A DNA stretch of 42,284 nt from Deltaproteobacteria bacterium HGW-Deltaproteobacteria-13. Its GTDB lineage: Bacteria; Desulfobacterota; Syntrophia; Syntrophales; Smithellaceae. Of this stretch, positions 17,248 through 24,883 are shown piece after piece (within the stretch, counting starts at the first letter, position 1; every line of letters begins with the position of its first letter). The notes beneath the pieces were generated by a model. That model ran no database searches and had not been told where the DNA came from. It worked only from the letters and a program-made list of their open reading frames with translations. The stretch lies in the NCBI GenBank assembly GCA_002840555.1, contig PHBJ01000005.1:367577-409860 (forward strand), written 5' to 3'. The position numbers were made by a program, and so were the translations under genes.

Positions 17248-17817
17248 AGGGTCCCTCCTTTTAATTTAAGCCTTCTATCAAGCCGCATTCTTCAGCTAAC
17301 TTTGCCGTCGGGTCATCTTTTGAATGCAGCTTGCTATGCCAGGCTGTTGAATTGGCAAGCCAATTCTTAAGCTGTTGCCGATATCTAATTGCAGCAAAGG
17401 CACTAAGCTTTCTTTGCCCTGACGGATCGACTTAATTGAAACGAAACAAAGGAGCCTCCAAAGGGCGCGATGCCCCCTGAAGGCTGATCATCGGCAACTT
17501 CTGACAAATCCTTTTCATAACGGACTCCAGCAAGTTGAATGTTAGGCTGATGGGTTAACAGAAGATTGGCTGTTTTTTCCGATACTCCTTAAATATTGAG
17601 TTGTCAACAGGGAATTTTCCGCCTGAAATGGGCTGGAAAAACGGCAAATATAGCTCCCTGAGCAGGTCGGGGACAACTTTTGCGGGAGTGATAAAAAGGG
17701 GCGGCAATCCTTTTTTGCTTTGACGTTGGGCATTAATTTGTTATAAAAATTTTTATTCCGGTTGAGGAGCGTGAGTTTCACACGCCACCGGTTAAGTTCG
17801 TTAAAAAGGAGATTGTT
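17248..17817. other. 570-base gap with scattered inverted repeats and a promoter
   Basis: No convincing gene. Visible items: palindrome GAATTGGCAAGCCAATTC (17349-17366) flanked by CAGCTT and AAGCTG; GCAAAGG/CTTTGC (~17393-17420); and a 28-codon minus-strand ORF (17432-17518) with a GGAG before its ATG, which I do not trust. The right end holds a promoter and a 5' hairpin for the crotonase gene. The left part could be a decayed gene or a structured RNA. Confidence 0.4.
17720..17747 (+). promoter_or_regulatory. Promoter for the crotonase/LsrG-like/dehydrogenase cluster
   Basis: TTGACG (17720-17725), a 16-base spacer and TATAAA (17742-17747), each a 5/6 match. The ~60-base leader contains GCGTG-agttt-CACACGC, a short hairpin before the AAAAAGGAG ribosome binding site. 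Confidence 0.6.
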
Positions 17818-18603
17818 ATGGATCAGGTACTGTACCGGCGCGAGGGCGCTGTCGAGGTTGTCACACTTAACCGTCCGGAGAGCAAGAACGCTTTCAGTTT
17901 CGCCTTAATCAGGGAACTGGGGGATCACTTCCAGCGCCTGACGCTGGATGATGAGGTCCGGGCAGTCATCATCACCGGAACAGGAAAGGGATTCTGTACC
18001 GGCGCGGATCTCAACAGTCCGGACAACCGCCCTGATATTGTTCTGCCGGCGGGCATGCGGCTGACCGCCCAATGGTACAGCCGGGTTATCGAGAGCATCA
18101 TGAATCTGGAAAAGCCTGTTATCGGCGCCATCAATGGCGTGGCGGCGGGGGCGGGATGCAACCTGGCGCTTTCCTGCGACATCCTTATCGCTTCCGAGGC
18201 GGCTCGTTTCATCCAGGTCTTCGTGCGTCGGGGTTTGGTTGCGGACATGGGAGGCACTTTTTTTCTGCCGCGCCTCATCGGCCTGGCGCGCGCAAAGGAG
18301 CTTTTGTTCATGGCAGATGAAATCGACGCAAAACGGGCATTGGAACTGGGCCTGGTAAACAAAGTCGTGCCTGAAGAGGATCTGATGCCTGCCGCCATGG
18401 AACTGGCGCAAAGACTGGCACACGGGCCCACCGTGGCCATTGGGATGTTGAAGAATATGCTTAACCGTTCTTTTGAAAGCGATCTGGCAAGCGCTCTGGA
18501 AAGAGAAGCGGCCATGCAGGGCATTGCCGTAAGCACCAATGATGTGAAGGAAGGCATCATTTCATTTTTCGAGAAAAGACCTCCGGATTTCAAGGGCAAC
18601 TGA
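17818..18603 (+). CDS. Enoyl-CoA hydratase/isomerase family protein (PaaG-like)
   Basis: 261 residues with an AAAAAGGAG Shine-Dalgarno. Crotonase-fold marks are clear: NRPESKNAF, GKGFCTGADL (oxyanion hole) and AINGVAAGAGCNLALSCD. In the active-site segment FVRRGLVADMGG the usual second catalytic Glu is replaced by Asp, and the first Glu position lacks an acid. This resembles PaaG-type isomerases and dienoyl-CoA isomerases more than classical enoyl-CoA hydratases. It acts on acyl-CoA thioesters in the cytoplasm; the precise substrate is unknown. The LsrG-like gene follows after ~156 bases. Confidence 0.88.
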   Translation: MDQVLYRREGAVEVVTLNRPESKNAFSFALIRELGDHFQRLTLDDEVRAVIITGTGKGFCTGADLNSPDNRPDIVLPAGMRLTAQWYSRVIESIMNLEKPVIGAINGVAAGAGCNLALSCDILIASEAARFIQVFVRRGLVADMGGTFFLPRLIGLARAKELLFMADEIDAKRALELGLVNKVVPEEDLMPAAMELAQRLAHGPTVAIGMLKNMLNRSFESDLASALEREAAMQGIAVSTNDVKEGIISFFEKRPPDFKGN

Positions 18604-18626
18604 GGATCTCTTATTTTGGAATAAAA

Positions 18627-18694
18627 GATTGCCGCGCCAGCCGGAAGCCGGTTCCATTAGAGATGGACTCAATTCCCGCCTGCACGGCAATGAC
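18627..18694. repeat. REP-like palindromic element
   Basis: GATTGCCGCG at the left and CACGGCAATGAC at the right pair as ATTGCCG/CGGCAAT. Inside are CCGGAAGCCGG and ATTCCCGCCTGC. The wording resembles the dispersed GATTGCCGCG...CGGCAATGAC and TTCCCGC..GCGGGAATGAC palindromes common in bacterial intergenic DNA. It sits between the crotonase and LsrG-like genes. Confidence 0.45.
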
Positions 18695-18759
18695 AAGGGT
18701 GGATGAATTTCACTCCAATCTCCAGCCTCAAGGGAAAGGAAGAAAATGTGGAGAATCAT

Positions 18760-19074
18760 ATGATTGTTACCGTTGTAAATATTGTTGTTAAACCGAAAAA
18801 TGTTGATCAGTTTATTGAAGCAACGATAGTGAATCATCAACATTCGATCAAAGAAAAAGGAAATCTCCGGTTTGATTTCTTACAGCACCGGGATAACCCT
18901 TCGGCCTTTACTTTGTATGAAGCGTATGAATCCGAAGAGACGGCTGCCGCGCATAAAAATACCGCTCATTATCTAAAGTGGCGGGAACTTGTTGAGCCCT
19001 GGATGGCCAAGCCGCGCGAGGGTTTTGTCCATAACGTTTTGGCGCCGAAGGATTTATCAGCATGGAATCACTAA
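18760..19074 (+). CDS. LsrG/YgiN-like antibiotic-biosynthesis-monooxygenase (ABM) domain protein
   Basis: 104 residues from ATG 18760, chosen for GGAG six bases upstream; the frame is open back to 18703, but without a ribosome binding site. The sequence IVTVVNIVVKPKNVDQFIE, then HSIKEKGNLRFDFLQ and FTLYEAYESEETAAAHK, is strikingly like LsrG, which isomerises phospho-AI-2 in enterobacteria. ABM-fold proteins also include quinol monooxygenases and small dimeric oxidoreductases. No other lsr gene is present, so an AI-2 role is not established. It overlaps the next gene by 13 bases, which implies translational coupling. Confidence 0.8.
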   Translation: MIVTVVNIVVKPKNVDQFIEATIVNHQHSIKEKGNLRFDFLQHRDNPSAFTLYEAYESEETAAAHKNTAHYLKWRELVEPWMAKPREGFVHNVLAPKDLSAWNH

Positions 19075-20237
19075 GCGCTTTGAATATTATCGGCCTGCCC
19101 GAAATTATTTTTGGCGCGGGTAAATTTTCCGAACTTCCTAAAATCATGCAGTCGTATGGGCATAATGCTCTCATCATAACCGGCGGTGAATCGCTTAAGA
19201 AATCCGGCCGGGGTGATGCGCTTCCCCTGCAGCTTAATCAGGCTCAAATCAAATTCAAGGCCGTATCTGTTTGGAACGAACCAACCACACAAGCTATCGA
19301 TGCCATTGTCTCTCAATTTCGGAAGATACCTGTGGATGTGATTGTCGCGATCGGCGGCGGCAGCGTCATCGACTTTGGCAAAGCCGTCTCCGCTATGTTA
19401 GCCTCAGATGGCTCGGTTAAAGATTATCTGGAAGATGTCGGAACAAAAATACCATCCGGAGCGAAAGTCCCGTTCATTGCCGTTCCGACAACAGCGGGCA
19501 CGGGTAGTGAAGCGACAAAAAATGCCGTGGTGTGCGACCGCAAAGAGGGCTATAAAAAATCTCTCCGGCATGATGCCTATGTGCCCGATGTCGCCCTGGT
19601 CGATCCGGAGCTCACGCTGACCTTACCCCGGCATATTACCATCGCCTGCGGCCTGGATGCCGTCTCGCAATTGATCGAATCTTATACTTCCACAAAGGCA
19701 GATGGATCTATTGATCCGCTGGTTTTGAAGGCGCTCTCCGGAGCCTCAGAAAGTCTGCTGCCGCTTGCTCTGGGCCAAAGCAATGATATTTCTCTGCGCG
19801 CGAAAATGTCTTATGCGGCGCTTGTTTCGGGAATAACGCTCAGCCGATCGGGACTTGGCGCTGTGCACGGCATTGCCGGACCTCTGGGCGGACTCTCCCC
19901 CGTGCCGCACGGCATAGCCTGCGGAAAGCTCCTGTTTCCGGTAATGACCTTTGTGATAAAAAAGATTATTGGTGAAAATAATATTGTCGCTCAAAAGCGC
20001 TTTGCCGATATCGGAAAAATATTTTCCGGGGATGCCGGTGGCGACGATATTTTTTATTGCAAACAATTTTTAGGCGTTCTGGACAAGTGGACACGGACGC
20101 TGAAGCTTCCGCAGCTTTCGCGTTTCGGTATGACGGCTGCTCACATGGAAAAAATCATTTCTCTTGCCGACAGCAAAAACAGCCCGGCCGTTCTTTCCAA
20201 AGAAGAGATAAAAGTTATTCTGGAAGTCGTCCGCTGA
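19062..20237 (+). CDS. Iron-containing alcohol dehydrogenase family protein
   Basis: 391 residues. An N-terminal nucleotide-binding part contains the GGGS motif (AIGGGSVIDFGKAV) and PTTAGTGSEATKNAV. The C-terminal helical part holds the metal site: D199 and Q203 in GLDAVSQLIESY, H269 in AVHGIAG and H283 in PVPHGIACG. Classical members have His at the Q203 position; Gln is seen in one subgroup, so metal binding is probably kept. The enzyme should interconvert an alcohol and an aldehyde or ketone with NAD(P)H. The ATG lies inside the end of the LsrG-like gene, preceded by GAAGGA, so the two are likely made together and may act on the same small carbonyl compound. Confidence 0.9.
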   Translation: MESLSALNIIGLPEIIFGAGKFSELPKIMQSYGHNALIITGGESLKKSGRGDALPLQLNQAQIKFKAVSVWNEPTTQAIDAIVSQFRKIPVDVIVAIGGGSVIDFGKAVSAMLASDGSVKDYLEDVGTKIPSGAKVPFIAVPTTAGTGSEATKNAVVCDRKEGYKKSLRHDAYVPDVALVDPELTLTLPRHITIACGLDAVSQLIESYTSTKADGSIDPLVLKALSGASESLLPLALGQSNDISLRAKMSYAALVSGITLSRSGLGAVHGIAGPLGGLSPVPHGIACGKLLFPVMTFVIKKIIGENNIVAQKRFADIGKIFSGDAGGDDIFYCKQFLGVLDKWTRTLKLPQLSRFGMTAAHMEKIISLADSKNSPAVLSKEEIKVILEVVR

Positions 20238-20298
20238 CAGGACGTTCCGTCTTCATCAGCATCACGACGTCATTTATCTGAACCATTGATTAAAAGGT

Positions 20299-22545
20299 CT
20301 ACCCGGCATCGCGCATTTTTTTACGTATCTTATCCGCAACAGGTTTCACCGGATGATCAGGACAAGTCTTCTTCGGCGCTGTCCCGGTCAGATACGCTTC
20401 CGTCAGCGTTTTGGGGCATGACTTCGTGGCCAGATACCCGGACTTGGGGTCGATCACGGCTGTTTCTATGCCTTGAGGCACAATGACGGCCAGGGGGCCG
20501 GACTGGGAATACAGGGCTCTCATGAATCGTGTCCAGATATGGAGCGCTCCGTCGGCGCCGGTCAGGCCGGTATCGGCTCCGGAATCATACCCCACCCACA
20601 CGGCGCAAACGATGTCCTTCGTGTACCCCACAAACCAGGAATCCTTGTTGCCGTTCGTTGTTCCGGTTTTTCCCGACGCGGGGAAATCAATACCCAGCGA
20701 TGATCTGGCTTCACTTGCCGTACCCCGCACCAGGACTCCCTCCATCGCATAACCGGCGAGATAGGCCACGCGGGGATCAAACGCTTTGTCACGTTTAACA
20801 TGTCTGATGATGATTTTATCTCCATTCGCTCCCATGACCGAAAAAAGAGGAAACCGCTCATAACGTATTCCTCCCGAAGCCATGGTCGTATAGGCGTAGG
20901 CAAGCTCCATCGGCGTGACTTCGAAGCTTCCCAGCGCCATGGAAGGAACAGGTAAAAGAGGGCTCATGATACCGGCCCGGCGGGCGGTTTTGAGTACTTC
21001 AGGGAAGCCGACGTCATTGGCCAGTCTTGTTGTAGCCGTATTTACAGAATGCTCTATGGCCGTCCGAATCGCAATATTCCCGTACTCTTCGTTTTCAAAA
21101 TTCGACGGCGACCATAATCCTTCCGGAGTAGAAATTGATATCGGCTCGCCGGATATCATCGTGGAAAGCGTCCGGTTTCCCCGCCCTTCCAGCGATTGAG
21201 AAAGCGCCGAGAGGAGAACGAAAGGCTTGAAAGCGCTTCCCGGCTGTCGTTTCGCATCCACCGCCCTGTTAAATCGTGTTTGCCCGTAGTTTCTCCCGCC
21301 GATCATGGCAACCATCTCTCCTGTTTTCGGGTCGATGGCAACCAGTGCAGCCTGGAGCGGCTCATCGGCAGGGATGGCCTGCTGCCCGATCTCTTCCAGC
21401 CCCTGGGTGACTGCCTCCTGCGCAATGGCCTGCCAAACGGGATCAAGCGTGGTGTAGTAATAATAGCCGGGGTGGTAGAACTTCTCCGTTCCCAGTTCTT
21501 CTCTGGTAATCCGCTGTATATAATCAATGAAATAGGAACTCAGGTTAACGGGCGCATTGCGTAATTGGAGCCGTACAGGCGCTTTTGAGGCTCTGAGGAA
21601 TTCATTTTCCCGGATCATGGACTGTTTTCGCATCCGGAACAGAATTTTGTCACGAAGCTCCCTGGCCTTATCGAGATTCCTGAAAGGGACATGCCGGTTC
21701 GGAGAGTCGATTATCCCGGCCAGCAGCGCCGCCTCCTCCAGGGAAAGATCTTTCGCATGCTTCGAGAAATAAAAACCTGCCGCCTCTTCAACGCCGTAGA
21801 GCCCCCGGGAACCCGCGTGCCCTAAATAAATTTTGTTAAGATACATCTCCAATATCTGTTTCTTCGAATAGCGCAACTCGATAGCCAGGGTAAGTTCCGC
21901 CGCGCGCAGTTTGCGCGCGAAGGTCTTCCGGGGAGAAAGGAATAAGTCATTCGCGAGTTGTTGAGTGATGGTGGCATTGCAGCCGATCACAGGGATGTCG
22001 AATCCGAAGTGATAATAAAAATGCGGATCCTCGGAAGCGATTACCGCATTTTGCAGATAAGGGGAAATGGCGGCGAGAGTCACCGAAGACCGGGATTCAA
22101 TCTCCGGATTATTCAGGCGGCTGATTTCTTCCGGTTCCAGCCGGATTGACGCCAACGGCTTCCCCGCCGATGGAATCAGCTCAGTTACCCGGCCGTCTCG
22201 GACAACGATATCCACCGGTCCATCCTGGTTTCCGCGCTTTTCGATTCCATTGTCGCGAAGGAATACCAGGATATGCGTCTGATCCTGAGAAAATGTTCCG
22301 GCCGTGGAGGGTTTACCCGGGACTTTTTTATAGGAGAGTTTTTTCAATCGCTCTGTAAAACGGATATTCCCCAGGTGATCGCCCTTACTGATTTCCAGAG
22401 GACGTCCGTAAAAGAGAGATGGAGACGGATTGTCATTTTCGGCAACCTCTTTACCCACATCAACGTAAAGACAGATGATCCGAAGAAGCCAGACGGCAAG
22501 CAGAGCCGCCGCGGCAAACAACAGCAAGTACCTACGGCTCAACAC
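20299..22545 (-). CDS. mrcB: Class A penicillin-binding protein (PBP1b-like)
   Basis: 748 residues on the minus strand. Order of parts: one N-terminal membrane helix (~6-28), a UB2H-like segment (~75-165), a GT51 glycosyltransferase with E172 in ASEDPHFYYHFG and TITQQLANDLF, and a transpeptidase with S437-x-x-K440 in PGSAFKPF, S500-V-N502 and K626-TGTT. It polymerises and cross-links peptidoglycan in the periplasm. The start codon is unclear: GTG 22545 lies only 2 bases after AGGGAGG, while TTG 22542 lies 5 bases after it. The gene converges on the dehydrogenase gene, with 61 bases between stops. Confidence 0.95.
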   Translation of the reverse strand: MLSRRYLLLFAAAALLAVWLLRIICLYVDVGKEVAENDNPSPSLFYGRPLEISKGDHLGNIRFTERLKKLSYKKVPGKPSTAGTFSQDQTHILVFLRDNGIEKRGNQDGPVDIVVRDGRVTELIPSAGKPLASIRLEPEEISRLNNPEIESRSSVTLAAISPYLQNAVIASEDPHFYYHFGFDIPVIGCNATITQQLANDLFLSPRKTFARKLRAAELTLAIELRYSKKQILEMYLNKIYLGHAGSRGLYGVEEAAGFYFSKHAKDLSLEEAALLAGIIDSPNRHVPFRNLDKARELRDKILFRMRKQSMIRENEFLRASKAPVRLQLRNAPVNLSSYFIDYIQRITREELGTEKFYHPGYYYYTTLDPVWQAIAQEAVTQGLEEIGQQAIPADEPLQAALVAIDPKTGEMVAMIGGRNYGQTRFNRAVDAKRQPGSAFKPFVLLSALSQSLEGRGNRTLSTMISGEPISISTPEGLWSPSNFENEEYGNIAIRTAIEHSVNTATTRLANDVGFPEVLKTARRAGIMSPLLPVPSMALGSFEVTPMELAYAYTTMASGGIRYERFPLFSVMGANGDKIIIRHVKRDKAFDPRVAYLAGYAMEGVLVRGTASEARSSLGIDFPASGKTGTTNGNKDSWFVGYTKDIVCAVWVGYDSGADTGLTGADGALHIWTRFMRALYSQSGPLAVIVPQGIETAVIDPKSGYLATKSCPKTLTEAYLTGTAPKKTCPDHPVKPVADKIRKKMRDAG

Positions 22546-22811
22546 ATCCTCCCTGCTGTTTTTAGCGTTGGCCGAAACATTGCCATCGCGGCAGAAAACA
22601 TGAATTTCTTATAAAATAAATTGAATTTCATAAAACTGTATTTCAGCATGCTCCGAAGTTAAACACAGGGTGTTCTACACATCAAGAAAATTTTATATTA
22701 AATGAATTCCGTCTTGGCCCTTTTAATGAAGATACCCTTCCGGGAAATGGGCAAAAATTCATGCTATGTCTCCGTTAGAAAAGGAGAAATTTATTTGGAA
22801 AACACTTTTTT

Positions 22812-22890
22812 AACTCCCCATTTTGTAAAGGGGAATCGATGGGGATTTGACAAATTTTTCAATCTCCCCAACCCCTGTATAGAAAAGAGG
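22812..22890. repeat. Inverted-repeat element, copy 1
   Basis: TTTTGTAAAGGGGAATCGA then GGGGATTTG on the left is imperfectly complementary to CAATCTCCCCAACCCCTGTATAG on the right, with ~12 bases between. A closely related element lies at 26621-26707 and half of one at 29173-29206. Small non-autonomous palindromic elements of this type are known in many bacteria. Confidence 0.65.
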
Positions 22891-23073
22891 CGAATATGCG
22901 CTTTCGCGCAATCCATTCCGGCACGCTTTAACAAAAGAAGGGAATCAGATGAATTATTCACCACGGCTGGAGAACTATTACCCTATCCTACTCGTCCGGG
23001 GAAGAAGGCCTTTATATAGGAAACAACCGTCAAGCAATTAATAATACAGGCACTATTATTTTGCATTGAACTG

Positions 23074-23091
23074 TTGGCATATAAGTTGCGT
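23074..23091 (+). promoter_or_regulatory. Sigma-54-like promoter
   Basis: TTGGCATATAAGTTGCGT has the GG and GC dinucleotides in the exact -24/-12 spacing of the TGGCAC-N5-TTGC consensus. It lies ~38 bases upstream of ATG 23129. No activator site was identified. Confidence 0.45.
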
Positions 23092-23128
23092 TTAAGTATT
23101 TCCAAAATATAGCAAAGGAGAAAATATA

Positions 23129-23710
23129 ATGAAAAAATTAATTTTCAAAATATTGTTTTTAACATTGGTGATTTTAGTTCCAGCTTCAGCAATCGCGGAA
23201 GTAAGCGTACATATTAATATTCCCCTGCCCCCGCCGATTATTTTTCCGGCGCCTCCCGGATTGGTGGTAATACCGGAAACGAATGTCTATGCCGTACCCG
23301 ATGTGCAGGATGACATATTCTTTTCCGCCGGCTGGTGGTGGCGTCCATGGCAGGGCCGCTGGTACCGCTCACATTACTATGACAGAGGATGGGCTTATTA
23401 TCGCGGAACACCGTCTTTTCACAGAAGCATTCCTCCTAGTTGGCGAAATGATTACAGAAATAACCAGTGGAGAGGATATCGGTGGGAACATCAGCGGGTG
23501 CCGAATCAGGACCTTCAGCGTAATTGGCGTGGTTGGGAAAGAAACAGACACTGGCAGCAAAATTCATGGGGTGTGAAGGGATTGCCTTCCGGAAACCGTA
23601 ATCAGCGTGATATGCGTCAGTCAGGGCCTCAAGATAGAGGTAAAGGCCATGGTGATCAGCGTTCCGGTGGAAACGACGGAAGATGGCATGAAGGAATGGA
23701 AAAGCGTTAA
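23129..23710 (+). CDS. Exported Trp/Arg-rich protein, unknown
   Basis: 193 residues with an AAAGGAGAAAATATAATG start. A signal peptide covers 1-24 (cleavage near AIA|EVSV). A proline run follows (PLPPPIIFPAPPG, ~32-44), then a region with about 14 Trp, many Tyr, Arg and Asn (WWWRPWQGRWYRS; WRGYRWEH; NWRGWERN), and a Gly/Arg/Asp-rich tail. Similar small secreted proteins of low complexity occur in deltaproteobacteria, with no known function. It stands alone between a sigma-54-like site and a strong terminator. Confidence 0.8.
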   Translation: MKKLIFKILFLTLVILVPASAIAEVSVHINIPLPPPIIFPAPPGLVVIPETNVYAVPDVQDDIFFSAGWWWRPWQGRWYRSHYYDRGWAYYRGTPSFHRSIPPSWRNDYRNNQWRGYRWEHQRVPNQDLQRNWRGWERNRHWQQNSWGVKGLPSGNRNQRDMRQSGPQDRGKGHGDQRSGGNDGRWHEGMEKR

Positions 23711-23724
23711 AGAGGGATAAACAG

Positions 23725-23761
23725 GAGCTCCCCGCAAAGAACAGCGGGGAGCTCACTTTTT
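23725..23761 (+). terminator. Rho-independent terminator
   Basis: GAGCTCCCCGC pairs perfectly with GCGGGGAGCTC across an 8-base loop and is followed by ACTTTTT. It lies 15 bases after the stop at 23710. Confidence 0.92.
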
Positions 23762-23854
23762 ACCAATTCACGAAACATTTCAGCCGGGAAGAGACATCTT
23801 TTTGCTAGACGGCATGATCAACCAATAACACCATATCTTGTGGTCAATATTTTC

Positions 23855-24071
23855 TTGACATACAAGATACACTCTGTTAAGTTAACAACCAGTTTTTGTC
23901 ATAACTCCATTTCTTCTGATTCTTCTGATAATTTTTCTGTGCTTGATCAGCGTGAGGTAATAGGGGCAAATTAGCGTATTCCACTCTTTCATAAGAGTGT
24001 CTATATAGAGGAGCTACGGGTAGGCAAAGGTAGCCATAACCCAATCTGTGCAAAGAGCGATTTTGCTCTTT
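23855..24071 (+). promoter_or_regulatory. Promoter and ~200-base structured leader of the 3D-domain gene (candidate cis-regulatory RNA)
   Basis: TTGACA at 23855-23860 has only a weak -10 (TAAGTT, 23878-23883). Downstream are three hairpin candidates: CACTCTT-tcat-AAGAGTG (23982-23999); an alternative pair in which GCTAC/GTAGC (24013-24034) excludes GGGT-a-GGC/GCC-ata-ACCC (24018-24042); and AAAGAGC-gatttt-GCTCTTT (24052-24071) just before the AAGGAGGT ribosome binding site. Two GGCAAA strings (23964, 24023) are also present. I could not match it to a known riboswitch class. Confidence 0.45.
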
Positions 24072-24089
24072 CAACACAAGGAGGTAATT

Positions 24090-24515
24090 ATGACAAGAAT
24101 AAACCTATTAGTAGCAAAAGTTGTGCTTTTAGGAATTTGTATTTTGTGTATTTCTTCTGGCAGTGTATGGGCAGAAGAAATCAAAATATCAGTAACAGCG
24201 TACACATTGAAGGAGTGTTACCATAATAAAGGGAAGACGGCTTCCGGAGAGCGTGTTAAAACCGGAATAGTAGCTGTATCCCGGGACTTAGAACGAAAAG
24301 GACTAAAATTAGGAACCAAGATCAAAATAAGTAATATGGGGACTTTTGTAGTCAAAGACAGGACAAGTCATAAAAATCGTGGTAACGTTGATGTTTATAT
24401 GCCTTCGCACACGAGCGCATTACGATTTGGAAGACAGAAATATACTTTAGTACAAAACCAGGACGTATTAGATCCATCGGTTGGCAAAAAAAAGTATGTT
24501 AGTATTCTAGATTAA
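24090..24515 (+). CDS. Exported 3D-domain protein
   Basis: 141 residues from ATG 24090, chosen for the AAGGAGGT eight bases upstream. A signal peptide covers ~1-30 (VWA|EEIK). The mature part is essentially a 3D domain: VTAYTLKECY, TASGERVKTGIVAVSRDL, GTKIKISNMGTFVVKDRT and GNVDVYM, with the conserved aspartates. The 3D domain has a double-psi beta-barrel fold like MltA and RlpA and is usually found in peptidoglycan-acting proteins. So a cell-wall role in the periplasm is likely, though no activity is proven. The long structured leader suggests RNA-level control. Confidence 0.87.
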   Translation: MTRINLLVAKVVLLGICILCISSGSVWAEEIKISVTAYTLKECYHNKGKTASGERVKTGIVAVSRDLERKGLKLGTKIKISNMGTFVVKDRTSHKNRGNVDVYMPSHTSALRFGRQKYTLVQNQDVLDPSVGKKKYVSILD

Positions 24516-24535
24516 TTTGTGTATTTTTAAGTAAA

Positions 24536-24576
24536 TTACCATCCAGGGGTATATGCTCCTCACCTCTGGATGGTAA
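24536..24576 (+). terminator. Probable terminator after the 3D-domain gene
   Basis: TTACCATCCAG-gGGT pairs with ACC-tCTGGATGGTAA (15 bp with one mismatch), 21 bases after the stop. The following sequence is AATAATT, so the U tract is poor. Confidence 0.6.
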
Positions 24577-24883
24577 AATAATTAAACTTTCAACTTCTTC
24601 CTCCCCTTAGCATAAACGCAATCAAATTTTCACAATTGACAACCACTGCCGTTATTTCATCCGCCATACGCCGGGTAAACGTCGTGGCGGGAATTGAAAA
24701 ACATCATATGTTTTGATCTGTTATAATAATAGCAATTATTGCATCATTATTTATTGCTATTTATTTTGCTTTTTTTATTGACAATATAAAAAGCAAGGTG
24801 TATTTTATAGCCGGATGATCGAGAGGAATCATGCGGGATGATGGTTCCCAATGTCAGGACAGATCAACCCAAAGGAGGACATA
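24577..24883. other. AT-rich gap with promoter
   Basis: No gene seen. It holds an imperfect hairpin CCGCCA...TGGCGG (24661-24690), a very AT-rich stretch with repeated ATTATTGC-like words (24720-24780), and the promoter of the radical SAM gene. Confidence 0.4.
24778..24806 (+). promoter_or_regulatory. Promoter for the radical SAM gene
   Basis: A perfect TTGACA (24778-24783), a 17-base spacer and TATTTT (24801-24806), embedded in an AT-rich upstream region that could act as an UP element. Confidence 0.65.

Larger units (their letters stand above)
22546..23128. other. 583-base gap: repeat element plus sigma-54-like site
   Basis: The 5' region of the PBP gene is on the left and that of the exported Trp/Arg-rich gene on the right. 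In between are a copy of the GTAAAGGGG inverted-repeat element (22812-22890) and a sigma-54-like promoter (23074-23091). A 105-codon open frame across the repeat looks accidental. Confidence 0.6.

Noticed and set aside
17432-17518. 28-codon minus-strand ORF
   Set aside because: GGAG before the ATG is the only support; too short and without context to call a gene.
17539-17545. Integron attC-like core GTTAGGC
   Set aside because: No partner RYYYAAC site at a suitable distance, no integrase and no cassette layout.
22702-23019. 105-codon plus-strand open frame
   Set aside because: It runs through the inverted-repeat element, has no ribosome binding site and shows no protein-like pattern.
23962-24042. 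c-di-GMP-I (GEMM) riboswitch
   Set aside because: Two GGCAAA strings are present, but the GAAA tetraloop, GACGCAAAGCC receptor and spacing of the class are not.
24013-24042. H-type pseudoknot like preQ1-I
   Set aside because: GCTAC/GTAGC and GGGT/ACCC could form one, but the first loop would be zero bases long, which is sterically doubtful; alternative hairpins fit better.
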